A DNA stretch of 64,000 nucleotides, taken from positions 124,001 through 188,000 of the forward strand of contig NZ_JAGPXL010000006.1 of assembly GCF_018070565.1 (NCBI RefSeq), given 5' to 3'. The stretch is from Streptomyces sp. B93 (GTDB taxonomy: Bacteria; Actinomycetota; Actinomycetes; Streptomycetales; Streptomycetaceae). The notes below the pieces were generated by a model. That model ran no database searches. It saw nothing but the letters and a program-made list of their open reading frames with translations, and had not been told where the DNA came from. The translations under genes were made by a program, and so were the position numbers. This document shows positions 18,118-27,335 of the stretch, in pieces. Every line of letters begins with the position of its first letter. Within the stretch, counting starts at the first letter, position 1.

Positions 18118-18440
18118 GCGCTGCGCAACCCGGCACGAGCGGATACCGCTACACCGGGGAACCGTCGGGGTGGGCCGCGCAGCCCGGCGCTACCGGGGTG
18201 CCGCTGCGCCCACCCGTGCCGCCCCAGCGGCACGACTGCCCGCAGCTGGGGCGGATGCGGCCCGCCGCCAGGGTGGGCACCGCCCCAGCGGCACGACCGC
18301 CCGCAGCTAGGGCAGAGTCAGCACCGCTGCCCGGTGGGAGCCGCCCCCAGCGGCACGACCGCCCGCAGCTAGGGCAGAGTCAGCACCGCTGCCCGGTGGG
18401 AGCCGCCCCCAGCGGCACGACTGCCCGCAGCTAAGCGGAG
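18118..18440. repeat. intergenic element with four ~62-bp tandem units
   Basis: GCGCTGCGCAACCCGGC at 18118-18134 is followed by units beginning CAGCGGCACGAC at 18225, 18286, 18348 and 18410 (spacing 61, 62, 62). The two middle units are nearly identical. The same two modules occur reversed at 51739-51881. Position 18441-18679 contains a further G/C-rich gap with no gene. Confidence 0.88.
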
Positions 18441-18679
18441 ACTGCCCCGCGACTACGGCAGCGAACGACGGGGTGCAGGCGCCGTACGGCGGAAGGGGAC
18501 GTGTCGGGGGGTGTCCGCCCGCAGTGGTTCGCGCGGAAAACCCCGGTAAGGACCCAGTTGGCAGCCCGCGCGGTTCCGAGGACGGACACCCCCCGGCGCG
18601 GCCCCGACCCACCCCCCGGCGGACAGCGCCACGCAAGCCACTCACCGGACGGACACCGGCCGCCGCAGGCATGGGGCCG

Positions 18680-19534
18680 TCAGACCGACTCCGACGCCAG
18701 GGTGGAAAGGAGGCGGGCCACGCCCCGGGGCCCGTCGACCACCAAATCGGCCTGTTCCCGCAGCGCGGGCACGTCCTCGGGGCCGGTGCTGCACACCAGG
18801 ACACCGAACGTGCCCTCGGTACGCAGCCGACCCACCGCGGCGAACGCGGCCAGGTCGCCCAGATCGTCCCCCGCGTACAGGACGGACTCCGCTCCCGTCT
18901 CGTGGACGTAGTCCAGCAGCGCCATCCCCTTGTCCACCCCCGCCGGCCGCAGCTCGAGCACCATCCGCCCCGGCTCCAGCACCAGCCCGTGCCGGGACGC
19001 CAGCTCCGCCAACGGAGCACGCAGCACCTCGAACGTCGCCTGCGGATCGGCCGCCCGACGCGTATGGACCGCCACCGCCCGCCCCTTCTCCTCGATCCAC
19101 GCGTCCTCGCCGACGACCACCCCCACCCCGGTCAACACCCCGGGCAACTCCCCCCGCACCGCCTCCACCCCCGCATCCGCGGGCGGCGCCGTCACCTTCC
19201 CGCTCCCCGCGTCCCACCGCTCGGCCCCGTAGTGCCCGAGCACCACCAGCCGCTCCAGCCCGGCAACCCCCGCAAACCCCCCGTACCGCACCGCGACCTC
19301 CGCAGGCCGCCCGGTGATCACCACCACCGCCGCCACCTTCGGCGCCAGCGCCACCAGCGCCGGCACCACATCGGAATGCGCCCGCGCCTCCTCGGGGTCG
19401 GCCACGATCGGCGCCAGCGTCCCGTCGAAGTCGAGGGCGATCACCGCCCGCCCCGGCCGCGCCAGAAGCGCCTCGACACCGTCACGCCCGGCCTGCGTCC
19501 GCGGCACGGGCAGAGATCCGCTCGGTTCGCTCAT
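18680..19534 (-). CDS. otsB: trehalose-6-phosphate phosphatase
   Basis: 284 residues, HAD superfamily. Motif I is ALDFDGTLAPIVADPEEA with the nucleophile Asp at about residue 35; VVVITGRPAEV gives motif II; GDDLGDLAAFAAV gives motif IV acids. It dephosphorylates trehalose-6-P made by OtsA. It is convergent with otsA, a common Streptomyces layout. The DUF3263 gene lies 19 bp upstream in the same direction. Confidence 0.94.
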   Translation of the reverse strand: MSEPSGSLPVPRTQAGRDGVEALLARPGRAVIALDFDGTLAPIVADPEEARAHSDVVPALVALAPKVAAVVVITGRPAEVAVRYGGFAGVAGLERLVVLGHYGAERWDAGSGKVTAPPADAGVEAVRGELPGVLTGVGVVVGEDAWIEEKGRAVAVHTRRAADPQATFEVLRAPLAELASRHGLVLEPGRMVLELRPAGVDKGMALLDYVHETGAESVLYAGDDLGDLAAFAAVGRLRTEGTFGVLVCSTGPEDVPALREQADLVVDGPRGVARLLSTLASESV

Positions 19535-19553
19535 AAGCGCGACCCTACCCAGG

Positions 19554-19799
19554 TCACCGCTCCCCGCGCCGCCCCTCCCGCACCCGCCGCAGCCGATTGA
19601 CCGTCACCGGATCGTGCGCCAGCGCCCGAGGATCGTCGAGCAGCGCGTTCAGCAGCTGGTAGTAGCGCACCGGCGCCAGCCCCAGCTCCTCCCGTATCGC
19701 CCGCTCCTTGGCCCCGGGCCCGGAGAACCCCCGTCGCTCCAGCGCGAGCACGTCCCGCTCCCGCGCCCCGAGCTGTTCCTGCTCACTCATGCCAGGCAC
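19554..19799 (-). CDS. DUF3263 small DNA-binding-like protein
   Basis: Up to 81 residues, with a helix-turn-helix-like core (LGARERDVLALERRGFSGPGAKERAIREELGLAPVRYYQLLNALL) typical of actinobacterial DUF3263. It resembles a sigma-region-4 or Mor-type fold and is presumably a regulator. The GTG at 19799 lies 6 nt after a -10-like TAGTCT, consistent with a leaderless start; ATG 19790 is the alternative. It lies between the sugar-binding protein and otsB genes on the same strand. Confidence 0.8.
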   Translation of the reverse strand: MPGMSEQEQLGARERDVLALERRGFSGPGAKERAIREELGLAPVRYYQLLNALLDDPRALAHDPVTVNRLRRVREGRRGER

Positions 19800-19807
19800 C
19801 GTACAGA

Positions 19808-21112
19808 CTAGGACCCCGCAGCCGCCCCCTCCGCGGCCACCGCCGTCCCCGCGATCTCCCCGAGCACGGCCGCCGGACTCCCCCCGGAGCCCACCGCCCC
19901 GCCGATCCGCTTCTTCACATCCGCGCTCACGGCCGCCCAGGACGTCTTCCCGACGGGATACAGCTCGGACAGCGGCAGTTCCTCCAGGAACGGCTTCAGA
20001 TCCTGGTCGGCCTCGGCACCGCCCATGGTCTGGGAGGCGGAGTTCGTCACGGGCAGCAGGTCGTACTCCCGCGAGAAGGCCAGCACGTTCTTCTCGCTGT
20101 ACACGAAATCAAGGAACTCCCCGACCTCCCTCCCGTGCCCGTTCTGCTTGAACGCCATCATCCAGTCGGCGACCCCCATGGTCGCCTTGGTGGGACCGTT
20201 CACCCCGGGCATCGGCACCATGCCGAACTTCACGCCCTTCTTCGCGGCCATCGTCATCAGCGAGGGGTGCCCGTTCAGCATCCCCACGTCCCCCGCCGCG
20301 AACGCCGCGAACGCGTCGGCCCGGTTGAGCTTCCCCGGCGCGACGGGCCCGGTCAGCCCCTCCCCCACCAGCTCGTCCCGCAGCCAGGTGAACGTCTCGA
20401 CGTTCTCCGGCGAGTCCACCGAGTACGCCCCGGTCTCGTCGGTGTACCCGCCACCCCCGCTGAGCAGCCACTGCATGGTCTCGGCCTGCGCCTCCTCCGC
20501 CCCCAGCGGCAGGGCGTACGGGTACTTCACCCCGATCGCCTTGAGCGCGGCGGCGTCGGCGGCCAGCTCCTCCCAGTTGCTCGGCGCCGAGATCCCGGCC
20601 TCGTCGAACAGCTCCTCGTTGTAGAAGAGCAGCCGCGTCGAGGCGGCGAACGGCATTCCGTACTGCACCCCGCTCACCCGCCCGGCGTCGGCGAGCTGCG
20701 CGGCGAAGTCGGCCTGGGCGGAGATGGAGAGCAGATCGTCCGCCGGATACAGCAAGCCATCCGCCGCGTAGTCCGCGTACGCGCCGATCTGCGCCATGTC
20801 CGGCGCGTTCCCGGCCTCGACCATCTCCTTGACCTCACGGTCGACGTCGTTCCACGAGTACACGTCGACGTCGATCCGTACGCCGGGATGCTCGGCCTCG
20901 TACTCCTCGACGACCTCGGCCCAGTACTTCTCGGAGCTGTTGGCCGCGCTGTCGCCGTAGTCGGCGGCGACGAGCTTCAGCGTCACGTCCCCGGAACCGC
21001 CGCCGATCGCGCATCCCCCTAGCGCGACCACCAGACCCAGCGCGCCCACGCCCGCGACCGCCCGACCGATTCCCGCCCGACTGCTCCGCACTGCCGTACC
21101 GTCCCAAACCAT
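19808..21112 (-). CDS. sugar ABC transporter substrate-binding lipoprotein
   Basis: 434 residues. A lipobox (LVVALGGC, Cys at about residue 34) follows a long signal peptide. The mature part is a family-1 extracellular binding protein: YWAEVVEEYEAEHPGVRIDV, GNAPDMAQIGAYADYAADGL, MPFAASTRLLFYNEELFDEAG. No permease or ATPase is beside it, so its membrane partners are encoded elsewhere and MsiK (44.7 kb) is a candidate ATPase. It shares with nagK a 132-bp divergent promoter region carrying three DasR-like sites. Confidence 0.92.
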   Translation of the reverse strand: MVWDGTAVRSSRAGIGRAVAGVGALGLVVALGGCAIGGGSGDVTLKLVAADYGDSAANSSEKYWAEVVEEYEAEHPGVRIDVDVYSWNDVDREVKEMVEAGNAPDMAQIGAYADYAADGLLYPADDLLSISAQADFAAQLADAGRVSGVQYGMPFAASTRLLFYNEELFDEAGISAPSNWEELAADAAALKAIGVKYPYALPLGAEEAQAETMQWLLSGGGGYTDETGAYSVDSPENVETFTWLRDELVGEGLTGPVAPGKLNRADAFAAFAAGDVGMLNGHPSLMTMAAKKGVKFGMVPMPGVNGPTKATMGVADWMMAFKQNGHGREVGEFLDFVYSEKNVLAFSREYDLLPVTNSASQTMGGAEADQDLKPFLEELPLSELYPVGKTSWAAVSADVKKRIGGAVGSGGSPAAVLGEIAGTAVAAEGAAAGS

Positions 21113-21153
21113 CTCGAACCCTCACCGAATCCTCAGTGTCCGATTTTCGAAAC

Positions 21154-21167
21154 GAGGTCTACACCTC
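21154..21167. promoter_or_regulatory. dre site 1 (DasR)
   Basis: GAGGTCTACACCTC resembles the DasR operator core GTGGTCTAGACCAC. It lies 42 bp before the binding-protein start. Confidence 0.75.
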
Positions 21168-21183
21168 TCGAAAACCAGATCAC

Positions 21184-21198
21184 AAGGTCTACACCACG
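21184..21198. promoter_or_regulatory. dre site 2 (DasR)
   Basis: AAGGTCTACACCACG, midway between the two divergent starts. Confidence 0.7.
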
Positions 21199-21200
21199 TA

Positions 21201-21216
21201 AGTGGACTAGACCTCT
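21201..21216. promoter_or_regulatory. dre site 3 (DasR)
   Basis: AGTGGACTAGACCTCT, closest of the three to the DasR consensus, 29 bp before nagK. Confidence 0.78.
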
Positions 21217-21244
21217 TCCGGGTCCTCGGGCCACACTGTCCCCC

Positions 21245-22186
21245 GTGAAACACGTCATCGCCCTCGATGTGGGCGGCACCGGCATGAAGGCCGCCCTCGT
21301 CGGCCCGGACGGCACCCTGCTCCACCAGGCCCGCCGCCCGACCGGCCGCGAGCACGGCCCGGACGCGGTCGTCGAGGGCATCCTCGACTTCGCCGCCGAA
21401 CTGCGCGCCCACGGCACGACGCACCACGGCACCCCGGCCGCCGCCGCGGGCGTCGCCGTCCCCGGCATCGTCGACGAGACGCACGGCACCGCCGCCTACT
21501 CCGCCAACCTCGGCTGGCGCGACGTACCCCTGCGCGACCTGCTCGCCGACCGCCTCGGCGGCATCCCGGTCGCCCTCGGCCACGACGTGCGCACCGGCGG
21601 TCTCGCCGAGGGCCGGATCGGGGCGGGCCGGGGCGCGGACCGCTTCCTGTTCGTGGCGCTGGGCACCGGCATCGCGGGCGCCATCGGCGTGGACGGCCGG
21701 GTGGAGGCGGGCGCGCACGGCTTCGCGGGCGAGATCGGCCATGTCGTCGTACGACCGCAGGGCACCCCGTGCCCGTGCGGGCAGCGCGGCTGTCTGGAGC
21801 GGTACGCGTCCGCGGCGGCGGTGTCCGAGGCATGGTCCGCGGCGACCGGCCGTGACGTGGACGCGGCGGACTGCGCGAGGGCGGTCGCGGCGGGCGACCC
21901 GCGAGCACGGACCGTCTGGGACCGGGCGATCGCCACCCTCGCCGACGGCCTGATCACCGCGCTCACCCTGCTGGACCCCCGCACCCTGATCATCGGTGGC
22001 GGTCTCGCCGAGGCGGGGGAAACCTTGTTCACACCACTGCGGGACGCGGTACGGGAACGCGTCACCTTCCAGAAACCGCCGTCGATCGTCCCCGCGGCAC
22101 TGGGGGACACAGCGGGATGCCTCGGCGCCGGGCTGCTGGCCTGGGATCTCCTCGACACTACCGACCGCACGGAGGTAACGACCTGA
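21245..22186 (+). CDS. nagK: ROK-family N-acetylglucosamine kinase
   Basis: 313 residues. ALDVGGTGMKAALVGPDG is the ATP phosphate-binding motif; GEIGHVVV and PCPCGQRGCLERYAS carry the ROK zinc site. The product phosphorylates GlcNAc, supplying GlcNAc-6-P to NagA. Its stop overlaps the nagA start (TGATG at 22184-22188), so the two are coupled. DasR-like sites upstream support the amino-sugar assignment over generic glucokinase. Confidence 0.88.
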   Translation: MKHVIALDVGGTGMKAALVGPDGTLLHQARRPTGREHGPDAVVEGILDFAAELRAHGTTHHGTPAAAAGVAVPGIVDETHGTAAYSANLGWRDVPLRDLLADRLGGIPVALGHDVRTGGLAEGRIGAGRGADRFLFVALGTGIAGAIGVDGRVEAGAHGFAGEIGHVVVRPQGTPCPCGQRGCLERYASAAAVSEAWSAATGRDVDAADCARAVAAGDPRARTVWDRAIATLADGLITALTLLDPRTLIIGGGLAEAGETLFTPLRDAVRERVTFQKPPSIVPAALGDTAGCLGAGLLAWDLLDTTDRTEVTT

Positions 22187-23403
22187 TGGCAACCCCCCAA
22201 GGGGCGCGAGGCCCTGTCGAACCCGCGGCCTCCGCCGCGCGGGCGCGCCAAGCCCCCACCGGCCCGCAGCTGGTACTCAAGGGCGCCCGTGTAGTGCTCC
22301 CGACGGGAGTTGTGGACGCAGGCCACGTGGTCGTCGAGGGCACCCGCATCACCGGTACCGCCCAGGAGAACGCCCACGTCATCGACGTATCGAACCACTA
22401 CGTCGTCCCCGGCTTCGTCGACATCCACAACCACGGCGGCGGCGGCGCGTCCTTCACCTCCGGCACGGTGGACGAGGTCCTCACGGGCATCGAGACCCAC
22501 CGCCTGCACGGCACCACCACCCTCGTCGCCTCGACCGTCACCGGCGACATGGACTTCCTGGCCCAGCGCGCCGGACTCCTCTCCGAGCTGGCCGAGCAGG
22601 GCGACATCGCGGGCATCCACTTCGAGGGACCGTTCATCTCCCCGTGCCGCAAGGGCGCGCACTCCGAGGAACTGCTGCGCCACCCCGACCCGGCGGACGT
22701 CCGCAAGCTGATCGACGCGGCGCGCGGCCACGCCAAGATGGTCACGCTCGCCACCGAACTGCCGGGCGGCATCGACTCCGTACGCCTGCTGGCCGAGCAC
22801 GGCGTGATCGCGGCCGTCGGCCACACGGACGCGACGTACGAGCAGACCGTCGAGGCGATCGACGCGGGCGCGACGGTCGCCACTCACCTGTTCAACGCGA
22901 TGCCCGCGCTGGGCCACCGCGCCCCGGGCCCCATCGCGGCGCTCCTGGAGGACGAGCGGGTCACCGTCGAGCTGATCAACGACGGCACCCATCTGCACCC
23001 GGCCGCGCTGGAGCTGGCGTTCCATCACGCCGGCGCGGACCGGGTGGCGTTCATCACCGACGCGATGGACGCGGCCGGTTTCGGCGACGGCCGCTACATG
23101 CTGGGCCCGCTGGAGGTCGAGGTCCAGGACGGCGTCGCCCGGCTCGTCGAGGGCGGTTCGATCGCCGGGTCCACGCTGACCCTGGACCGTGCCTTCAAGC
23201 GGGCGGTGACGGTCGACCGGCTGCCGGTCGAGGACGCGGTGGCCGCGCTGTCCGCCAACCCGGCCCGGCTGCTCGGCATGTGGGACAGCATCGGCTCCCT
23301 GGAACCGGGCAAGTACGCCGACCTGGTCGTCCTCGACGCCGATTTCGATGTCAAGGGCGTGATGCGGCGTGGCGCCTGGGTGGTGGAGCCCCCGGTGCGG
23401 TAG
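22186..23403 (+). CDS. nagA: N-acetylglucosamine-6-phosphate deacetylase
   Basis: 405 residues, amidohydrolase. Metal/catalytic motifs: VDIHNHGGGG, HFEGPFIS (Glu), VGHTDA and HLFNAM histidines, and FITDAMDA (catalytic Asp). It deacetylates GlcNAc-6-P to GlcN-6-P, which induces further catabolism and releases DasR. The ATG at 22186 has GGAGG 9 nt upstream. It forms a two-gene operon with nagK. Confidence 0.95.
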   Translation: MATPQGARGPVEPAASAARARQAPTGPQLVLKGARVVLPTGVVDAGHVVVEGTRITGTAQENAHVIDVSNHYVVPGFVDIHNHGGGGASFTSGTVDEVLTGIETHRLHGTTTLVASTVTGDMDFLAQRAGLLSELAEQGDIAGIHFEGPFISPCRKGAHSEELLRHPDPADVRKLIDAARGHAKMVTLATELPGGIDSVRLLAEHGVIAAVGHTDATYEQTVEAIDAGATVATHLFNAMPALGHRAPGPIAALLEDERVTVELINDGTHLHPAALELAFHHAGADRVAFITDAMDAAGFGDGRYMLGPLEVEVQDGVARLVEGGSIAGSTLTLDRAFKRAVTVDRLPVEDAVAALSANPARLLGMWDSIGSLEPGKYADLVVLDADFDVKGVMRRGAWVVEPPVR

Positions 23404-23502
23404 GGGAACCGGCACGAGGGCTGGGCCGACCGCCGTGTCTTTGGCATGATCGTGTCCCCGGGACACACCGCAAGCGCAGGCAATGGGGGGAGGTCGGCCC
23501 CG

Positions 23503-24432
23503 GTGATCCTCACGGTCACACTGAACACCGCTCTCGACATCACGTACCGCGTACGATCCCTGCGCCCGGGCACCGCCCACCGGGTCACCGACGTCGTGGA
23601 GCGGCCCGGCGGCAAGGGTGTCAACGTGGCCCGGGTGCTGGCCGCGCTCGGCCACGAGGTGACGGTCACGGGCTTCGCCGGCGGCGGCACCGGCCGGGCC
23701 GTGCGGGACGGGCTCACCGCCGTCCCCGGCATCACCGACGCGCTGGTCCCGATCGGCGGGCCGACCCGCCGTACGGTCACGGTCGTCGACGACGTGCCGG
23801 GCGGGGCCACGCTCCTCAACGAACCGGGCCCCGCCGTCACGCCCGCCGAGTGGTCGGCCTTCCAGGAGGCCTACGAGGATCTGCTGCGGCCCGCCGCCGC
23901 GGTGGCCCTGTGCGGCAGTCTGCCGCCGGGCGTGCCCGTGGGCGCGTACGCCGGTCTGGTCCGCACGGCGCGCGCCGCGAACGTGCCCGTGCTCCTGGAC
24001 ACCGGTGGGGAGCCGCTGCGCCGCGGTATCGCGGCCCGCCCCGACATCGTCAAGCCGAACGCGGACGAGCTGGCCGAGCTGACGGGCTCCCACGAACCGC
24101 TGCGGGCCACCCAGGACGCCCGGCGCCGGGGCGCCCGCGCGGTCGTCTCCTCCCTGGGCGCGGACGGCCTGCTGGCGCTGACCCCGGAGGGCCTGTGGCA
24201 CGCGGCCCCGCCCACGCCCCTGCCCGGCAACCCGACGGGCGCCGGCGACTCGGCGGTCGCGGGCCTGGTGTCGGCGCTGGTCGAGCGCCTCCCGTGGCCC
24301 GACCGCCTGACCCGCGCGACCGCCCTCTCCGCGGCGACGGTCCGCTGCCGCACGGCGGGGGAGTTCGACCGCTGTGTCTACGAGGACCTACTCCCCCGTG
24401 TCACGGTCACCCCGGACGCGACGGCGGCGTAA
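23503..24432 (+). CDS. PfkB-family sugar-phosphate kinase (1-phosphofructokinase type)
   Basis: 309 residues. VTLNTALDITYRV, ERPGGKGVNVARVLAALGHEV and the anion-hole motif GNPTGAGDSAVAGL near the C-terminus identify a PfkB kinase of the FruK/LacC group. The GTG at 23503 is chosen because GGGGGGAGG lies 9-17 nt upstream; the longer frame from 23446 adds no conserved sequence. It follows nagA after 99 bp and may belong to the same amino-sugar locus, perhaps acting on tagatose- or fructose-phosphates. Confidence 0.88.
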   Translation: MILTVTLNTALDITYRVRSLRPGTAHRVTDVVERPGGKGVNVARVLAALGHEVTVTGFAGGGTGRAVRDGLTAVPGITDALVPIGGPTRRTVTVVDDVPGGATLLNEPGPAVTPAEWSAFQEAYEDLLRPAAAVALCGSLPPGVPVGAYAGLVRTARAANVPVLLDTGGEPLRRGIAARPDIVKPNADELAELTGSHEPLRATQDARRRGARAVVSSLGADGLLALTPEGLWHAAPPTPLPGNPTGAGDSAVAGLVSALVERLPWPDRLTRATALSAATVRCRTAGEFDRCVYEDLLPRVTVTPDATAA

Positions 24433-24453
24433 CCCGCAGGGCGAGGGCGTCTT

Positions 24454-25407
24454 CTAGCCTTCGCTGATGGCCAGCTGGTCGAACACGACATCGCACTTGT
24501 TGCCCTCATTGCAGGCCAGCTCGATGGTGTTCGTGCCCTTGGTGAGGTTGACGGTGGCCCAGGTGGTCTGCCAGCCCCGTTCCCAGTCGCCCTCAGGGGT
24601 GCCGCCGAAGTTCTTCATGTTCAGCGGGCGGGTGGTGTCCTTGCCGTTGACCAGGAGGGTCGCGTCGGCGTCCTTGCCGGGGATGCCGTAGCGCACGTCG
24701 AGCCGGTAGGTACCGGCTTCCTCGATCCCGTTGATGGTCCAGGTGACTTTGGCTCCGACCTGGTTGAAACCGGTGACATAGACACCGCCGTCGGCCTGCG
24801 CGCCCTCCACGTCCGAGGCCGTGGACATGCCGTCGCTGAGGCGGAGGGCCTTGGCGTCGATCGCCGGGAGTTCGGCCTTCTCCGCGTCGTCGGTCGCGCT
24901 GCTGGACGCGGAGGGCTCGCTGCTCTGGGACTGGGTCGCGGTCGGCCCGGCCTGGTTGTCGGTGTTGCCGTCGTCGTCGCCGTCGTCGCCGCCGAGCATG
25001 GCCACTCCGATGCCGATGACGACCGCGGCGACCACCGCCACGGCACCGATCAGCAGGCCCTTGGTGTTGGGCCCCCGGCCGCCTCGGCCGCCACCGCGAC
25101 CGCCGGTGCCGGTGCTCGCCTGCTGGGCCGTGGGGGCGCCGCCGGGGAACGTCTCGGGGGCGGCGTAGCGCGCGTTCGGCTGACCGTAGGGCCCCTGCTG
25201 CGGGGGCACCTGGCCGTGGCCGGGGGGCGCGGCGGGCGGCTGCTGGCCGTACTGCCGCTCGCCGACCGCTCTGACCCGGCTGACGGAGTTGGGGTAGCCG
25301 TAGCCGCCGGAGGGCGGCTGGGCGCCGTTGGCCTGACCGTCGGCGTAGAGGTAGCCGAACGGGTCGTCGTCCTCAGGCGTGCTCGCGCCGTTGTTGCCGG
25401 GCGTCAT
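24454..25407 (-). CDS. membrane-anchored carbohydrate-binding-module protein
   Basis: 317 residues. A Pro/Gly/Gln-rich cytoplasmic N-terminus (about 1-112) precedes one transmembrane segment (LLIGAVAVVAAVVIGIGVAML, about 117-137), an acidic/Ser linker and a C-terminal CBM6/35-like beta-sandwich: GAKVTWTINGIEEAGTYRLD, ATLLVNGKDTTRPL, WATVNLTKGTNTIEL. Two Cys (LACNEGNKC) may be bridged. The layout is type II, with the sugar-binding domain outside. The substrate is unknown; neighbours hint at cell-wall or chitin sugars. Confidence 0.85.
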   Translation of the reverse strand: MTPGNNGASTPEDDDPFGYLYADGQANGAQPPSGGYGYPNSVSRVRAVGERQYGQQPPAAPPGHGQVPPQQGPYGQPNARYAAPETFPGGAPTAQQASTGTGGRGGGRGGRGPNTKGLLIGAVAVVAAVVIGIGVAMLGGDDGDDDGNTDNQAGPTATQSQSSEPSASSSATDDAEKAELPAIDAKALRLSDGMSTASDVEGAQADGGVYVTGFNQVGAKVTWTINGIEEAGTYRLDVRYGIPGKDADATLLVNGKDTTRPLNMKNFGGTPEGDWERGWQTTWATVNLTKGTNTIELACNEGNKCDVVFDQLAISEG

Positions 25408-25525
25408 CCCTTCGTACTCCTCAGGTGCGGGGCGGATGCGGTACGTGTGGTGAGGATGGCGAGCCTACCCGCTCTTGCTGGCCCAAACGGGTGACTCGGA
25501 CCGCATCAGCGTGCTGACCTGCGTG

Positions 25526-27172
25526 TCATCCGGCACGTCTGTGCTGTTTGGGACGAGACCGTTTCTCGACGTACATACGTTCGTCAGCGGATTTCAGCAC
25601 TTCGTCGGCGGTCATGCCGCAGTGCGCCCACCCGATGCCGAAACTGGCGCCGACCCGGACGGCCCGTCCTTCGGCGCGGATCGGCTGGATGATCTCGTTG
25701 CGCAGGCGTACGGCGAGGTCCTGGGCGTCGGCGCGGCCGAGGCCGTCGGCGAGGATGACGAACTCGTCACCGCCGAGCCGGGCCACGGTGTCGCCGTCCC
25801 GGACGCCGTTGCTGAGCCGCCGGGCGACCTCGATGAGGACCGCGTCGCCCGCGTTGTGCCCGAACCGGTCGTTGATCGACTTGAAGCCGTCGAGGTCGCA
25901 GAAGAGCACCGCGAGGCCCTTGGTGCCGTCGTCGCGGTCGCCCTCGGGGGCGATGGTGTGCACATGGTGGTCGTAGGCGTCGTAGGCGTCGGCGAGGGCG
26001 CCGTCCGGGCGGAAGCCGAAGTCGTTCTCGTAGGAGACCGTGGGGCCGTAGGCGTCGAGGGTCTCCAGGACGCCGCCGTGCGCGGTCTGCGGGCGCTGCT
26101 GGCACACCCGGGCGGAGAGCCGGGCGCGCAGCTCGGCGGAGTTCGGCAGGCCGGTGAGGGAGTCGTGGGAGGCGCGGTGGGCGAGCTGTAGCTCGCGGCG
26201 CTTGCGTTCCTCGATGTCCTCGACGTGGGTGAGCAGGAAGCGGGGGCCGTCGGCGGCGTCCGCGACGACGCTGTTGCGCAGCGAGACCCAGACGTACGAG
26301 CCGTCCCGGCGGCCCAGGCGCAGCTCGGCGCGGCCACCCTCGGCGGAGGTCCGCAGCAGGGTGCCTATGTCCTCGGGGTGGACGAGGTCGGAGAAGGAGT
26401 AGCGGCGCATCGCGGAGGCGGGGCGGCCGAGCAGGCGGCACAGGGCGTCGTTGGTGCGCAGGATGCGGCCGTGCTGGTCGCCGCCCATCTCGGCGATGGC
26501 CATGCCGGAGGGGGCGTACTCGAAGGCCTGCCGGAAGCTCTCCTCGCTGGCCCGCAGCGCCTGCTGCTCGCGCTCCAGGCGGACCAGGGCGCGCTGCATG
26601 TTCGCGCGTAGACGCGCGTTGCTGATGGCGATGCCCGCCTGGAAGGCGTACATCTGGAGCGCCTCGCGCCCCCAGGCGCCGGGCCTGCGGCCGTTGCGCG
26701 GCCGGTCGACGGAGATCACGCCGATGAGTTCGCCGCCGGGGCCGCCGTACATCGGCGCGAAGAGGCGGTCGGAGGGGTGCCACTCGTCCTCGAAGCGGGG
26801 GGCGGGGCCGTCGGTGTACCACTGCGGGACGTCGTCGTCGTCGAGGATCCAGCCCTCGGTGTGCGGTATGAAGATCAGGTTGCCCCACTGTTCGCCCATG
26901 CCGAGGCGTCGTTCCCAGGACTCGCGGGAGCCGACCCGGCCGGTGATCAGGGCCTCGGCCGCGGGGTTGCCGGAGAAGGCGGCGACGACGAGGTCGCCGT
27001 CGCCTCGGACGAGGTTGACGCAGGCCAGTTCGTAGCCCAGCGCGCTGACGACGCCGTCCGCGACCGTCTGCAAGGTGTCGGCCAGGCTGCGGGCCGCGTT
27101 CATGTCGGCCATGACCTGGTGCAGCTGTCGCAGGGACGCAAGCTGGACGTACGGCTCCGACTCGGTCTCCAT
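25526..27172 (-). CDS. cdgB: GAF-PAS-GGDEF diguanylate cyclase (CdgB)
   Basis: 548 residues: GAF (about 15-180), PAS with PAC (about 215-335; NDALCRLLGRPASAMRR, RRDGSYVWVSLRN), and GGDEF (about 345-545) with the intact active site ARLGGDEFVILADGLG. It makes cyclic di-GMP, which controls Streptomyces development through BldD. No EAL domain. The ATG at 27172 has GGGGGGAGGG upstream. Domain order and position match S. coelicolor CdgB. A BldD-box-like site lies 136 bp upstream. Confidence 0.93.
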   Translation of the reverse strand: METESEPYVQLASLRQLHQVMADMNAARSLADTLQTVADGVVSALGYELACVNLVRGDGDLVVAAFSGNPAAEALITGRVGSRESWERRLGMGEQWGNLIFIPHTEGWILDDDDVPQWYTDGPAPRFEDEWHPSDRLFAPMYGGPGGELIGVISVDRPRNGRRPGAWGREALQMYAFQAGIAISNARLRANMQRALVRLEREQQALRASEESFRQAFEYAPSGMAIAEMGGDQHGRILRTNDALCRLLGRPASAMRRYSFSDLVHPEDIGTLLRTSAEGGRAELRLGRRDGSYVWVSLRNSVVADAADGPRFLLTHVEDIEERKRRELQLAHRASHDSLTGLPNSAELRARLSARVCQQRPQTAHGGVLETLDAYGPTVSYENDFGFRPDGALADAYDAYDHHVHTIAPEGDRDDGTKGLAVLFCDLDGFKSINDRFGHNAGDAVLIEVARRLSNGVRDGDTVARLGGDEFVILADGLGRADAQDLAVRLRNEIIQPIRAEGRAVRVGASFGIGWAHCGMTADEVLKSADERMYVEKRSRPKQHRRAG

Positions 27173-27307
27173 GCTCGCCCTCCCCCCGAGACCTCGCAGC
27201 GAATCAGAAATCAAAGGGTTGTCATCGGCGCCTGGTCCACGGCACCTATTTCCGGACGGTGTCCTTACAGCTTCCCCGCCACTGAATCACAGCGCGCTGC
27301 CCACTCG

Positions 27308-27320
27308 GTACACAGGGTCA
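27308..27320. promoter_or_regulatory. BldD-box-like site upstream of cdgB
   Basis: GTACACAGGGTCA fits the BldD pattern TNACNC(A/T)GNGTNA except at the first base. cdgB is a known BldD target in S. coelicolor, so the match is biologically expected. Confidence 0.6.
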
Positions 27321-27335
27321 ACAATTAGTGCCCCT

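Noticed and set aside
18225..18440. CRISPR-like regular repeats
   Set aside because: The 61-62-bp units are contiguous tandem copies without unique spacers, and no cas genes are nearby.
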